Source: Rhizophagus irregularis (Eukaryota; Glomeromycota; Glomeromycetes; Glomerales; Glomeraceae). From it: a stretch of 64,000 bases of DNA. Shown in pieces: positions 12,442-25,032 of the stretch. Location: positions 2,852,001-2,916,000 of the forward strand of contig NC_089449.1 of the NCBI RefSeq assembly GCF_026210795.1. The letters run 5' to 3'. The position numbers were made by a program, and so were the translations under genes. Each line of letters starts with the position of its first letter. Position 1 is the first letter of the stretch. The notes beneath the pieces are model-generated. The model did no database searches. It saw only the letters and a program-made list of their open reading frames with translations, and was not told the DNA's origin.

Positions 12442-12780
12442 TCTGTAAAAGCATAGACTTCATCATATAGACTGATCACCACCCAGAAAATCCACAGGAG
12501 CTTATGATGTAAGATTTGCATATATATATATTTCATTATTTTTTGTGTATCATACCTCCAGATATATTATTAAAACAATATTCAGATATGGATATATTTT
12601 TAGCAATCAATATTTCGCATATGGATTTTGGGAGTCTGTATACTAATCTTTCGTGAATCATCAATATGATGAAATGCAGTGCGTAATTGCTAGTGAGAAT
12701 CTGGAAAATGTTTTCTTCTGAACATTTACTAGTGCTATATAAGACAGGCAGTTGGCTATAAACTAGAAGATAAATCCATT
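12442..12780. other. Gap between pogo element and RING-family pseudogene
   Basis: About 340 bp that probably contains the promoter and leader of the pseudogene starting at 12,781 (note 'tgctatataagacag' at about 12,733, a TATA-like box roughly 45 bp before the ATG). Nothing else is recognisable. Confidence 0.4.
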
Positions 12781-13962
12781 ATGTCAGACTTAGAATCAAT
12801 CAAAGGTCCAGAATCTTTTCAGGTTCCAGAAAGACCTCATTCAACTCTTACCAATTATAAGAATCTTGCTTATAATATCCTAAAAAATCTTAATGATGAA
12901 CTTGTAAAAGATAAAGAAATTTTGGAACTAAGACCATTTTCTGAATGTACAATGAAGGTTTTGACACTCCTTCTCAAAGCGATTACAATACTCTTATGTG
13001 AGCATATTTTTCACCAGATATGTGTAGAGAAACAGCTTCTAAATTAACTAGGCATGTGTCCATTTCCCAAATGTGGGAAGAAAGCTGAAATCATATACCC
13101 CTTTACTAGGAGAAATTCACAATCGTCCCAATCAAGCAGAACTTCAGCTATTTCTAACTTGATGGGTGAAAAGTTTGTTCTGAATTCACTGGTCATACTA
13201 GAAGATCCGATGGAGAAAGTAGTCAAGAATGCACTTATTCAAGAAACTGAAATCGGTACATATGCCAAATGTTCTAAAAAAATCACCTTAGGTTTCCCTA
13301 AAGATACCGTCTTCTTGTCCTGTAAACATGCTGTACACTTTAATTGCATTGACAATTCAAACAAGAGGTGTCCTACCTGTCCAGTAAATTTGCAATTAAT
13401 TCTGACCACACAAAGAAGGCGAACTAGTAACTCTTTCACTGAAAAGACCTCAAGAAAAAAGGCCAAACCTTTAGGAAGAGATAATTCACCCATATTAAAA
13501 CGCCTTATTCAGGAACTATTAACAAATGATTCTGAAGATGATATCTCATTACAATAGAATTCCTTCTCCACTTCTAGTATGAATGTTCCCATCGATTTCC
13601 TCAAACTGTATAAAGATATTCTTAATGCTGAAGATGCTAGTAAGAAAACGGCTCAAAATTTAATTCTTCACTATTTCCATTTCAGTAAGGCATTAAAGGA
13701 TCGATACGACTTTTTCTGGAAATCCAATCCCATGCATACATCCTAAAGGTTGGTAAATAATGAGGTTAGAAAACAGATTCCCGATTCTATTAATGAAGAC
13801 TTGCTTCAAAAGACAAAGAAAAGAGCCCAGAAGATTTATGAGATGTTTAATGAGTTGGGGGTTGATAAGATTAAGCATATTAAGACTTTCACTGTCTTAA
13901 CATTGACACATATTTCTCAGGATGATATAGATTATGTTCTGGCAACACTTTCGACTTCATAA
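12781..13962 (+). pseudogene. RING-like zinc-finger family gene with three nonsense codons
   Basis: One continuous reading frame of 393 codons broken only by in-frame stops at 13,045 (TAA), 13,555 (TAG) and 13,744 (TAA). The N-terminal half carries LLCEHIFHQICVEK followed by CPFPKCGKK, a partial RING/zinc pattern. A second RING-like set follows: YAKCSKK, FLSCKHAVHFNCID, RCPTCP. The C-terminal helical segment (RKQIPDSI...RAQKIYEMFNELGVDKIKHIKTF) is the same domain type seen in the pseudogene at 6,679-8,660. RING domains usually serve ubiquitin ligases, but no activity can be claimed here. Stops without frameshifts suggest recent inactivation, or much less likely readthrough. Confidence 0.75.
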
Positions 13963-14053
13963 ATTTATTGCGTCACAAGTCATGTGATGTTGTAATATGC
14001 TATCACAACCTTTGAAGCGTTTCTTAGTCATGAAAAAGCTTTTTGCTTTTGTA

Positions 14054-14735
14054 CAGTGTCTAGAAAAAAGTCAGTAAGCATGTGATGTCAATCAATTTTA
14101 ATGTGAATTTTTAAAATTAAATAATTCATAAATTACTACGCCAAATTTAATATTTTTTTTTTTATTTGAAAGACAAAGTCTTCAACTTTTTATTAATACT
14201 TTGTTGGGTAACCTTTACTATTTATAACAGCAGAGATATAACTAAGGTTGCTTGTCTAAATCTCTTCAAAATCCTACGATTAGTTTCATTAAAATTTTAC
14301 TATAGATTTATTATAGTTTCGGCAGAGTTTCAGCAGTTTTGACATTTATAATAAGTTTCAGCAGTTTCACCTTTCTCCAAAGTTTCACCAGTTTTTTAAT
14401 ACAACTTTAATATAGTTTTGGCAGAATTTTGCTTTTTGGCGAAACGCCATCTTGCCTAAACCCCTAGGTTTCGGCAAGCAACCTTAAATATAACGAGGCA
14501 TGCTACTAATAAGATTTTGATATTTATCAGCTTCAATATTTGACCATTCCTCTTGAAGTATTTCCCATAAATTCTCCCTGTTTTTTGGTAATGACTTATA
14601 TGCCTGCACCTGCCTTTCCAATTCATCACATAAATGCTCTATAGGATTCAAATCTGGGCTCTGTGCAGGCCAAGGAAAGCTGTTTACTTCATTTTCTTCT
14701 TTCCAACTCTTAACCACCCTTACAGTATATATAGG
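14054..14735 (-). pseudogene. Tc1-like transposase C-terminus, split by a MITE
   Basis: The minus strand from 14,732 encodes VVKSWKEEN, then WPAQSPDLNPIEHL (the Tc1/mariner DDE_3 signature containing the last catalytic acidic residue), up to SMPRYI. The frame resumes on the other side of the MITE (14,243-14,486) with ISAVINSKGYPTKY and a stop at 14,193. The element's end, CAGTGTCTAGAAAAAAGTCA, starts at 14,054 next to a TA. Everything N-terminal of VVKSW is missing, cut off at the palindromic element beginning at 14,737. A dead fragment. Confidence 0.88.
14243..14486. mobile_element. hAT-like MITE, family 'TAAGGTTGCTTG', in a Tc1 transposase
   Basis: 244 bp starting TAAGGTTGCTTGTC and ending GGCAAGCAACCTTA, flanked by gatataac / aatataac (7 of 8 identical). 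It interrupts the last codons of the Tc1-like transposase exactly at the duplicated site, so the insertion postdates the Tc1 copy. Confidence 0.88.
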
Positions 14736-14736
14736 G

Positions 14737-15299
14737 TAAAGTTGCCTGCTGAAATTAGGGAGTTTCGGCATGTTGAAATTGTTGAAACTATTTTGACATT
14801 TCGACATTGGCTCTCTGATTTGTCGAAATGCCGAAATAGTTTTGACATATCAAAATTGCCAAAACTTAAAAATATTACGTTTTACATAATAACTCGGCAT
14901 CCAATGATCGTAGAAAGATGCACTATAGCTCGTTGGAATCGTCTCATAACGACGAGTCGAATGGTGGTTAAATCATCTTTTTATGATCACTGGATGCCGA
15001 GATAATAGGCGAAACGTTAAACGGTACAGTATCACAAAATACAAAATGCTGATTTTTGACATTTCACTCAATATCTTGGCATCCAGTTATTGTAAAAAGA
15101 CGATCTAACCACCATTCGAATCGTCGTTATAAGACGATTCCAACAAGTTATAGTGCATCTTTCTACGATCATTGAATTCCAAGTTATTATGTAAAACGTA
15201 ATATTTTTAGGTTTCGACAATTTTGACATGTCGAAACTATTTTGGCATTTAGTTTCAACATTTTGACAATAGCCTGTAGAGTTTTGGCAGGCAACTTTA
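14737..15299. mobile_element. Palindromic MITE with ends TAAAGTTGCCTGC
   Basis: Inverted ends TAAAGTTGCCTGCTGAAA and GGCAGGCAACTTTA enclose long inner inverted repeats: 'ctcggcatccaatgatcgta' (about 14,893) pairs with blocks around 15,005 and 15,180, so most of the element can fold into a large hairpin. Flanks (atataggg / gctgcagc) are not duplicated, so one side was probably rearranged; that fits the truncated Tc1 gene on its left. Confidence 0.7.
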
Positions 15300-15495
15300 G
15301 CTGCAGCTCATGATTTTATCCTTGGATATAATGATGTGGTTTGTGAATCTAATCCTAATAAGCATCTATTTAAGCAATACCATCAAATGCTCTATATGAA
15401 AGACCTGTTGGCTTTATTGTGTTTCCATTTTCTTTCTCTTTTTAACAGACTTCTTACAATATGTGGTTAATTAGGCTCTTACTTGGCATACTTTA

Positions 15496-16357
15496 ATGTT
15501 CCAACTCAAATACGATAATTCTTTTACCCTGGAGAATGCTTCTAAACACTATACATTGAAATTCCAGTTTTTCTTGAAAGATTTATTTACTCTTGCATCT
15601 TTTAAGCAGCTACGACCTAATTTGTATATAGAAATTTTTACCTGTTGCCCTTGTGAAGACCAACTCAAAGATTTCATGCACTTGTTTATGTGCAAAAGAT
15701 GTCGCATTAAATTGCAACAAATTTTGAATTCCTACATGCGCCACTTAACTGCTAAAATTAAAGAAGCTGACAATAATGCTAATCACGACTTTTCCATTCA
15801 AATTAATAGAATCACCTCCTTCTCTTGTTGGTTTTTCTCTTCTAGCAACTAGTCCTCCTATATATAGTCTGGTCTGTGGTTGTTTGCCTTCTGCTTTTCT
15901 AGAAGTGTTTGAGGACTTAAATATTCCTTGTCTCACTGCCATGAATGTAATTGCCACTATTCATAATAATTTTATCAATAAATTCCAGAAACGGATTTGG
16001 AATTCACATTCTTATGATAAAGGATTATGGAAACATGTGATGAATATTACTTCAAAACTTAAAAATTCTTCAAGACCTAAAGATTTGCCTAAATCTTCAT
16101 ATTTACCTTTCTCATCTTTACCACCTCCGACCCATGTTAATTCACGTGACTCTGGAACCAATTGGTTAAAAAACTCAATGCAGTATGGATTATCTTAGTT
16201 TAATCACATTTGGGTCATCTAACGGTGCTACTTAATAACAGCTTTTGCAGGATGGAGTGTCGATTTTAATAGTGGGCGCGTCATTCATTATTTTGTTAGC
16301 ATAGTTGCTTCTACTTTGGTTGGAATATATCAAGGGAAAAGATCTAGGAAGTGTTAG
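15496..16357 (+). pseudogene. Degenerate LINE-like ORF tail (tentative)
   Basis: Three open pieces in shifting frames: 15,496-15,850, 15,776-16,198 and about 16,240-16,357. The first has a cysteine cluster (CCPCEDQLKDFMHLFMCKRC) of the sort found near the C-terminus of non-LTR reverse transcriptases. The second contains LNIPCLTAMNVIATIHNNF and a Pro/Ser-rich end. The third reads GWSVDFNSGRVIHYFVSIVA and ends at the TAG at 16,355. I recall this combination as a repeated sequence of arbuscular mycorrhizal fungi, but no reverse transcriptase core is present here to confirm it. Confidence 0.4.
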
Positions 16358-16808
16358 TATTAGCAATTTTTCTTTTTTTTGAATTTTCTTTTAATTTTAA
16401 TTTCTTTCTAGAAGACTATATAGCTTTGTTTTTAGTTAGTTTTTATTTTATTTTCTTTTTTTATATATGTAAATTTGTAAAGTTCGATAAATACTTAATA
16501 AAGATAAAGGCTGCTATAACATGTTTGTTTTAGAGATGTTTGGGGTCCTCTTAAACCAGTTTCAATGATGTCAACCTTAATAAGTTTAACTAATAAGAAT
16601 TCAAGAATAAATATATAGTATCAGTCCATCTAATTGAATGGTACTTTACATATTTTTTAAAAAAAATATATTGTAAAGTCTTTTATTTATTTTTATAATA
16701 TAAAAACAACAAATTTTTACTATTATAATATAAATTCAACACTTAGTAATTGGTTTATATAGTTATTCATTAAACTTTTTATTGAGATATGATTGTGTTA
16801 GCTTTTAT

Positions 16809-16963
16809 AAAAACTATTACACTTTTATAATTTTTTTAATTTTAATTATAGAATTTTATAAATCAGAAATAAGACAAACTAAGATATATTAAAAACTATT
16901 ACACTTTTATAATTTTTTTAATTTTAATTATAGAATTTTATAAATCAGAAATAAGACAAACTA
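16809..16963. repeat. Tandem duplication, period 82 bp
   Basis: A 72-bp block beginning aaaaactattacacttttat at 16,809 is repeated almost perfectly at 16,891 with a 10-bp spacer. Recent local duplication in non-coding DNA. Confidence 0.9.
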
Positions 16964-19803
16964 GTATTATATTAACTATATGAACTTCTCTACAAAAAAA
17001 ATTAAGAGAAAAAAAAATGAAAAAAGATAATAATATGTATATAGGTTGATCTGACTCATTTCATTAATTAATGATCAGGTGATATAATTAAGGAATATAT
17101 ATGAAATTTGTGATAATCTGCAAATAAAATAAACTTAGATAAGTTTTCTACAAAAAAACAATATGATGGGAAATCATTGGGAAATCGTTTTCCTATTGGA
17201 TGTTATAAATATGTGATATATTAAAGTTAGTATAATGTGCTTTATTTTTATAACATTATTTGCACATTATTACGTTTATTAAGGCATTTTAAACAGCAGT
17301 TTATGCTGTAAAATTTTTTTTAAATATATTAATAGGTTTATTTTTATTTTTTAGGCATTATTGTTTAATATTATTATAATTATTGTATTTATATAATAAA
17401 CAGCATATTTTTAAGGGTTATTGTTTATTTTTGACAGTATTTTATAATGGTTTTATTACATAAAAGAAGCATTCGAAATATTTTTTTGATTTTTTTCACT
17501 TGTTACATTAAATTTGATTGGTTCGATATTGTCATACTTATTTTCATGTGACATTTGGTTGGTGAGTCAAATTAGCCTATATGGGTATCCCTTTTTTTCA
17601 TCTAAATTAATATGTAAAATAGTTAAAATTGAAATACATTCATATTCTTGAAAAGTAAGAATAGATTTCATTTTTCTTATCACTACATTATTATATAGCT
17701 GTAATATCTCTAATTTTTAACATTTTTTGTAGAGGTAATAAGGCCATTAAAACTTTCACTTATCAAAAAACTATAATGAATCAAAATGGTAAAGCAGATT
17801 GTGTAGATTGCATTACATATATATCAAATCTGCAAAATTCATATAAGATCTCTATTGTTGAAAATAGTAAACAGGTTCCCACTTACTTATAAGATAAGTT
17901 ACCTACAGGTCTAAAGTAAAAATCATATATAAAATTCTTTGCAAATCCTATTATAAAAGGAAATTTTATGTTACATTGTTATGATTTTTTTCCTTTTTAG
18001 CTAATTAACCAATAGAATTTAAGAAAAGTATTTTTGAAACTTTATTTTTTTTATTAAAGAATCGGTATCATACTAATCATTTCTTTATTTTTTTTAGTTT
18101 TTTTTGGATTTTTGTTGAATTTTAGATTTTATCAGATGGTAAGTAAATTTTGAACTTTTGAAACTTCAATTTTTTTATTTAAAAAATTTATGAATTAGAC
18201 TTTTATCAGATCAGTAAAAATGGTGGATGATGGGTAGTGTGGTGGTAAATAATGTAGTGAATAGATAAATATTAAATTTAATATGAAATTTTTAATATGT
18301 AAAGCGAATTAATAGAATTTAATTGATAAATTATTAATACAAATTAAAATTAACTAAATATACAAAATTAGTAATAATTAGATTAATTATTAACAATCAT
18401 TAATTTGATTTTAACAATTTGTTAGCAATTTTACTGATCGATTTATTAACAAATGACAGGCATTATGGTATAAATCACTATAAAATTAGTTGCTAATTTT
18501 TTTGGTAATGATCGCTAAGGTTAGACTGAATTTTGTCCAACATTCGGCAATTTAAAATTTTGCCAAAATGGATTATTCTAATCAGTAAAAATAACATTAA
18601 TGTTAATAAATACCATGCTTTAATGAATCTTTAAGTATTATTTTGCTATAAACCTTCAGTTTCTGTAGATTGTAAAGATCTATATTCTTTCATTTTATTA
18701 TGTAATATGACTTTTCTAAAGGTTAGTTTTTCCTTTTTTACTCTTTTCTTTATATGTTTAAATTGAGAAATAGTAGTTAATAACAATTTCTGCAAAAATA
18801 AGGTATGCAAATATAAAGTTGTACTAAAAACTTTAAGGATGATTAAAAACTTTAGAATACCACTAACCTTAACTTGAAGCATTATATGTGAAATCCTAAT
18901 GATATATTCAAGTTCTTCATACTTGGTTGGAATGTCAAAATCCACTAAATTTAATGACGAATAATATCCTTCTTCTACATAAATAATTAGAATTGTATGT
19001 ACAAAAAAATATAATAAAAGGAATCTGGATATAAGAAGTTTGGAGCTAGCTCATAAAACTGATTTTAAAAGCATTCTTTCACCTTCAATAGATATTATTT
19101 TGATTAGAGTCTGATGCATGTCTCTCAAAGTTTTTTGCACCTTTAGAGTATTGGAAAAATTTTTAGTTTGTTCTTAATCTTAAAACCAGTACACATAAAG
19201 TGAGAATTTATAACCTCAAGATAAATTTGTACCTAAATTATGTTTCTGTAAATTCAAATTAATAAATATTTAAATAACTGACATAAATCCTTTATCATAC
19301 TGTAAACATTCAATTAAAATGGTATTTTCTGTATTGGTTAGTATATCTGTTACTTCTACTCAGTAATCCTGAAAAGCCCTTAATACTGCTTCTCCATTTA
19401 TTAATAAAAACAGTAAGTATTATTATTTACAATGAAATATTTGATAATAATTATAATAGAACTTATAAGTGATTGTCAAGAATATCATTTAGACATGAAA
19501 ATATGTGTCATTTTATAAATATATTAATATTCTGCTCTGTATTTTGTTTCTGAAAATGCTTTTGGCAATTATTTCACATCTGATTGAAATTATAAAATGT
19601 AAATATCTGTGAAGTCATATACATGATTAAATTCTAAACTATCAAATGAACTTACGTAAATTGAATTAAATTAAATATACAAGCGACATCTGGATTTAAA
19701 TGATCTTTGAAAACAAGCAATGGAGTTGTTTTTATTAGTATTTATATCATATTTATTGTCAAAAGTATTTTCATCATCAAATAGATCATCAGATTTTGAA
19801 ATA
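16964..19803. other. AT-rich intergenic stretch
   Basis: About 2.8 kb without a gene I can support. It contains an inverted copy (17,945-18,020) of a block at 4,461-4,530. A 99-codon minus-strand ORF at 18,646-18,945 has no recognisable domain and is probably chance. A short readable segment at 17,755-17,890 may be a gene relic. Confidence 0.55.
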
Positions 19804-19805
19804 TA

Positions 19806-19991
19806 GTTAAACCTTGATATAGCGAACCTTTGATATAGTGAATTTTTCAGACAACTATAATAAATTTCCCTTTGCTATAATGAATTAACCAATTAAATCT
19901 CTTAAAATCTTCACTATATTTACTATAGTCTTATAGCGAAGTTGAGGTCTGGACTCTGAACCCTAGAGTTCGTTATAACAAGGATTGACTG
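19806..19991. mobile_element. Tc1/mariner-type MITE flanked by TA
   Basis: 186 bp with imperfect inverted ends: left GTTAAACCTTGATATAGCGAA, right (complement) CAGTCAATCCTTGTTATAACG, each next to TA. The end sequence resembles pogo/Tigger-type termini but differs from the element at 8,665, so it belongs to another subfamily. No coding sequence. Confidence 0.65.
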
Positions 19992-20074
19992 TAATTTGCT
20001 TTTTAATGTTTTTTAATATTTTTTGGAATTCAAGAATAAATCCATATGTTCCCTTATACCTTACTAGTGTTCTG

Positions 20075-22981
20075 TAGTGATCCGATCCTAAATCCGATAA
20101 ATCCGGATAGATCCTATTTTACGGATCCAGCTCGGATATCCTAATCTGAAATTTTAGTACGAATCCGATCCGTTATAAAACGGATGACAGATGGAAGATC
20201 ATCCGGATTAACGGATTGTAATCCATATTAAATTATATAAAAATGTATGATCATCAAATTGATTATCAATATTGGACGTTACATCTTTTTTTCTTAAATC
20301 CTAACAATGTCGCAAGAAGAGAATCAAGAGATTGATAATGAGACTGAATCCCAGGAATTTACATTTATTGAAGCAATAAATAGAATAGATTCAACGGGAA
20401 AAGGTGTATTAAATAGTTGTTCAATTTATTTATTTTATAAATATTAATAAATTGTATTATTACATTTATAAATTTTTTAAAGAAATAAATAAAGAATTAA
20501 ATGCAAATTCTGCAAGTAAAAGAAAAAAATCTTCATTTACAAGACAATATTTTGAAAAGTGTCTCAATTCAAAGGGTGAGGAAGTTCAAGTTTGTAAAAT
20601 CTTAGATGATAACGGCAGTAGATGTGGTCAAGCGTATAGAAATGCTGGATCTTCAACGGGAAATCTCATTGCACACTTACGTGATATTCATCATATTGTT
20701 AACGAGGATGAAGAAAGTGAAAATACTTCCAAAAAATTGAAAAAAGTATGTTTCAAAATTTAAACTTGAAATTATTATTTTATTAAATTAAAAATTAATG
20801 GATTTTTTTAGTTACGAAATACAAAGATTACAGATTTTGCCAAACCTCATCGCTCCCATCCAAAACACATCCAAAAACAACGAGAAGAATCTATGCTTAA
20901 ATGGATGTTAATTACCGATCAACCTATTTCTACAGTTACAAATCCAGCATATAAAGAAAAAATTTCCAATTTTGATCCTTCCTTCATTATACCCGGAGAG
21001 CAAAAAGTCAAAACAATGATATCTAAAAGTTATAATTATAATCGTGAAAACTTAAAGAACCTTCTAAATGAAACGGCTACATCAGTATCTCTTACCACTG
21101 ATCTTTGGTCAAGTAGGGCTAAACATGGATATCTAGGTATTACTGCAACATGGATTACAACAGATTTTAAAATTAGAGATGTAATGTTAGAGATGATGTA
21201 TGCTCCTTCTCCCCATACCGCTAAGAATATTGCTGAATTACTTTACCAATGTATTACGAGTTGGAATCTTGAAGGACGGGTAACAACTATCATTACTGAT
21301 AATGGTTCAAATATGAAAGCAGCATTTCCATTTCTAATTCAGAAAAATAAATGTGAAAGTATTCAAAGACTTCCTTTGTGCGGCACATACTCTTCAGTTA
21401 GCAATTGGGAAAGGATTGGCAGCTGCAGAAATTCTTATTGCACGTGTAAAACGAATAGTCCATTTTTTTTCAACCCAAAGACAGATAGAAAGATTAGAAG
21501 CAACACAATGCAAATTAGGTTATAAAGATATTTTGCATTGTATTCAAGATGTTTCTACCCGATGGAATTCATCTTACTATGCTTGGGATCGACTTTTTTA
21601 TCTCAAAGACGCAATAATTCAACTCCAAGCTGATTTGTGTACTAGTACCAATAGAGATGATAAAAAGGATGGAAATAAACTAAGAAAGATCATGTTATCT
21701 GAGGAAGAATGGGAATTGTTGGACCAATTAGTTGATCTTTTAACACCATTTGAGAGAACAACAAAAGATTTTTCAGGAGGAACTTACGTAACATTTAGCA
21801 ATATGATATCAATTATCAAAGAGCTTATTTTTAATATGACTTGCAGCTTGCCATCAAATAATGTTACTCATCATGATGAGAATACTGTATTTGAATCTGA
21901 AGGTATTGAAGTAACACCTATTGAGGTTGAAGATGAAGAAGTTATAAGTAATATTACAAATAAAAGAATTTCTATTAAAGATCCATTAAATACAGAAGGA
22001 GTTTTGGAAAATGTAAAGGAAAATATTTACAGCTCATTAATTTTTTATTGGGATAAACCAAATGATGCTGGCTTAATTGCATCTTTATTGGACCCTCGCT
22101 ATAAGGAATTGGATTTTGTGGAGTTGGAAGATGATAAAAACAGAATTATTCAAAAGCTCCGGGATGAATTTTCAAATAATTTTCCAAATAAATCACCACA
22201 AGTAATAGAATTCCCTAATGATTCAATTACACCTACTCAAGATACAGAATCTTCATTGCGTTCACATAAAGAATACCGTCAACGCCGCCAAATGAAAATT
22301 AAAAAAGTTGGTCGATTGAATTCGGGTAATAATAATAGTGATGAACTAAATAATTATTTAAACATGCCAGCTGCACTTGAAAAAGAAAATCCATTAGATT
22401 GGTGGCGGGCGCGTGCACAAATTTTTCCAAAATTATCTCAAATTGCTCGTAAATACCTTGGAATACCAGCAACTTCTGTCTCAAGCGAAAGATTATTTTC
22501 ACATGCTAATAATCTAATTACAGTAAAAAGAAAACACGGTTGGATACAGATTTGGCTGGTAAAATGCTTTTCTTGAAGAGAAATCTTAATTCTATGCAAG
22601 TTTTTGCAAAAGAATGGGACGAAGTTGAAGAAATGGTGCAAACCTCATAATGAATAATACATTTTATTTTCTTTTAATGCTTTTATCATTTTACATAATA
22701 AAATTATATTGCATAAAGCTTTTTTTGTTTAAATTGTGTGTTTGTACATTTTTATTTTTGACTTTGAATTTCGAAATTTGAAATTTGAATAAATATTTTT
22801 AATTATAAATAAATTTTCTATAAATAGACTAGGATAGATCCGGATGGATCCTAAATTAAGGATGGATCTGTTAAAGTTCGGATAATCCGCTAAATTTTCG
22901 GATGCGGATTATCATCCGGATTCAGCTGAGGCAATCCGGATTGAATCCGGATGGCTTTTCAGGTATAGGATCGGATTACTA
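20075..22981 (+). mobile_element. hAT-superfamily DNA transposon (2.9 kb), inactive
   Basis: Inverted ends TAGTGATCCGATCCTA and (complement) TAGTAATCCGATCCTA, flanked by a perfect 8-bp target duplication gtgttctg (20,067-20,074 and 22,982-22,989). Subterminal regions are dense in 'atccggat' motifs, which transposases of this superfamily often bind. Encodes one BED-type transposase on the plus strand, damaged by two frameshifts. Confidence 0.93.
20307..22650 (+). pseudogene. hAT transposase with BED zinc finger, two frameshifts
   Basis: Starts at the ATG at 20,307. Likely introns near 20,405-20,480 and 20,747-20,812. A BED finger is visible around 20,590-20,695 (VCKILDDNGSRCG...LIAHLRDIHH). 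The RNase H-like core follows: SLTTDLWSSRAKHGYLGIT and ITDNGSNMKAA hold the first two acidic positions. One extra T near 21,374 shifts the frame just before CAAHTLQLAIGKGL. The C-terminal dimerisation region is well kept (DWWRARAQIFPKLSQIARKY, then IPATSVSSERLFSHANN). A second frameshift lies near 22,535, after which the frame ends at 22,650. Only two indels in 2.3 kb imply a recently active copy. Confidence 0.92.
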
Positions 22982-23511
22982 GTGTTCTGAATAGATCGAA
23001 TTAGATCAGATTTGAGATGAATTCGAATTTGGATCAAAAAAATTAGATTTAATCTAATCTGAATTCGAATCAAAGATCTGATCCGATTTGAATTCAAAAT
23101 GAATTTGATTTGATTTGGACTGAATCCAATTTAAATAAAACTAATTTGATCTGAATTCAATTTGAATCAAAAATGTTTCACAATATTTTTTTAAAGATTT
23201 ATTTAATAAAAAATGTTGCAAAATATTTTTTATTTCAATTTAAATGAAAAAAACTATTCACAATGATTTTTAATTGTCTTAATAAAAAATATTGCATGAA
23301 ACATTTTTTAATTTTTAAAATTTAGATCTGATCTGGATCTGATTTAAATTTGTTTAAATTTGATTTGATCTAATCTGATTTGAATAAATAACTAATCTGA
23401 CCTGATTCAATCTGAAACAGATCAAATTTTTTTGATTTAGATCAGATTACAGATCATAAAAAATCTGATTTGATCTGATCCATTTCAGATCAGATTTTTT
23501 TCAAAATACTG

Positions 23512-24050
23512 CATATGATAATATGATAGTATTCAAAAGTATTGCAAAATTTCTGGTGTTGATTTATGAAAGTTTTATAAATATAAAACTTGTTATATTT
23601 TGGTGTAGTTAGAAAAGTCTGCATATCAAAAAATTTTTAAATAAAGAAATTAATGAGGAGATTTTAAAATGTGATCAGATCATTTTTGCACATATTAAAT
23701 ATTAAGTCATATTAAAGAATTACATATGCACAGTTGCAAAAAAATAATATAATTTTTTAATTTGATCTGATTTATTAATAAATACATAAAAAATTCTATT
23801 CATTATATTGGTAAAAACAGTTATTTTATAATTTAAAAGGCATATATTAAATAGAAGAAAAAAAGAATATTGGTTGATGGGAAAAAGTTTTACTGATAAT
23901 AAATATTATTTGATAATTGTACAACAGTTATTATAACTATTATTATATGATCATGTGAATCATAATCTTACTAAGAGGGGGAGGGGTCAGTTATATAGTA
24001 ATCTATAATTACATGATATATGTAACTTTCCTTATTAGAAGCTGTAACAA
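23512..24050. other. AT-rich spacer
   Basis: No gene or clear repeat seen; a 'gggggaggggtcag' G-run at about 23,976 is the only compositional oddity. Confidence 0.5.
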
Positions 24051-24490
24051 GTATATCAGAAAAACTTCAACCCTCTAATTCCAAGCCTATCACTTTTGAA
24101 GCAAAACCAGAGCTAATTATCAAATCCATGTTAGAGCATTTTACATACCTGAAATTCCAAAATAGTTTTAGGGGAATTGATAATTATAATTTGCATCACT
24201 TCAGCTGTGAAGTTCACCATGTCCTATTTGCAATGGAAAACATGGAAATTATGGATTACATGGCTCATGGTACCATGAAAATAGGGATCAGTTACCCTGA
24301 ATTAGCAAAGTTGTAATCCCAAGATAAGTTGGAATATTATTTTACCTGCAACACTTCAAGTAATAAACTTAAGTCCGCATTTATAGCATAGGATGAATAG
24401 ATCATGTGAAATCAATCACCCGAAAAAATGGGCAATCTTCTCATTGCCATGATAAATGCACTACCGAAAAATAGGACTGTGCAAATTCCA
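24050..24490 (+). pseudogene. Unrecognised degenerate coding fragment
   Basis: From about 24,060 the plus strand reads through to 24,316 (including FEAKPELIIKSMLEHFTYL and NLHHFSCEVHHVLFAMEN) and continues in the same frame past stops at about 24,314, 24,389 and 24,395. Codon usage looks coding-like, but I recognise no domain. The remaining 24,500-25,030 holds nothing identifiable. Confidence 0.3.
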
Positions 24491-25032
24491 AGATAAATGA
24501 AATTTACTTATATATAATTTCTTAACAAACAATCAGAATAGTACAGTTTATAAAGAGCTGGAAGGCACTTTGCTAAGGTAGAACTACTTTGAAAAATGGC
24601 ATATATTTAGGGGGTGGAGCATAGATGTAAGGTTTGTGAGGAATGCGATCATCACTCACATCTGTACAGATAATAACTTGATCAATAAAGCAATGGCGCA
24701 AATTTACCAGACATTTTATATGTTTTTTTTGCATGAAGTGGGTTGTGGAATTGTGTGAAGCAAAGTGTGCTTTTATTTTTTGATCATAGCTTGATAAATC
24801 AATGCGCAGTAATATTATAGTAATCGTTACAGTATCACGGGAACAAGTAATAATTTATTCTCATACTTTCTCGCACATTCTCAAAAATATGTATAGCCCC
24901 TTGATGATCCTTATATATGGATAGCGTTAAATTCTTTATTGTTAAATTAAGGGGATGCTATTGATCAGATTTTCCAAGTGTATTCCAAGATTGATCCTGC
25001 AAATTGTATAAAAAGATGATGTTCCGGCTAGT

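Larger units (their letters stand above)
20065..23511. mobile_element. TIR element 'TAGTGTTCTG' interrupted by a hAT transposon
   Basis: Its left 10 bp (TAGTGTTCTG, 20,065-20,074) are separated from the rest (22,990-about 23,511) by the hAT element. The body is composed of 'gatctgat' / 'gaattcgaat' motifs that match the complete copy at 39,081-39,713 in order and spacing. The right end (caaaatactg) is decayed and I find no clear target duplication outside. Confidence 0.7.

Noticed and set aside
6679-13962. Alternative genetic code (TAA/TAG as Gln, TGA as Trp)
   Set aside because: The intact DDHD gene and the integrase use normal stops and TGG/CAA codons; stops occur only in otherwise decayed repeats and family pseudogenes.
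15745-15957. Minus-strand ORF overlapping the LINE-like tail
   Set aside because: Antisense to better-supported coding-like sequence, no domain.
22299-22641. Two minus-strand ORFs over the hAT transposase C-terminus
   Set aside because: Antisense shadows of the transposase dimerisation region.
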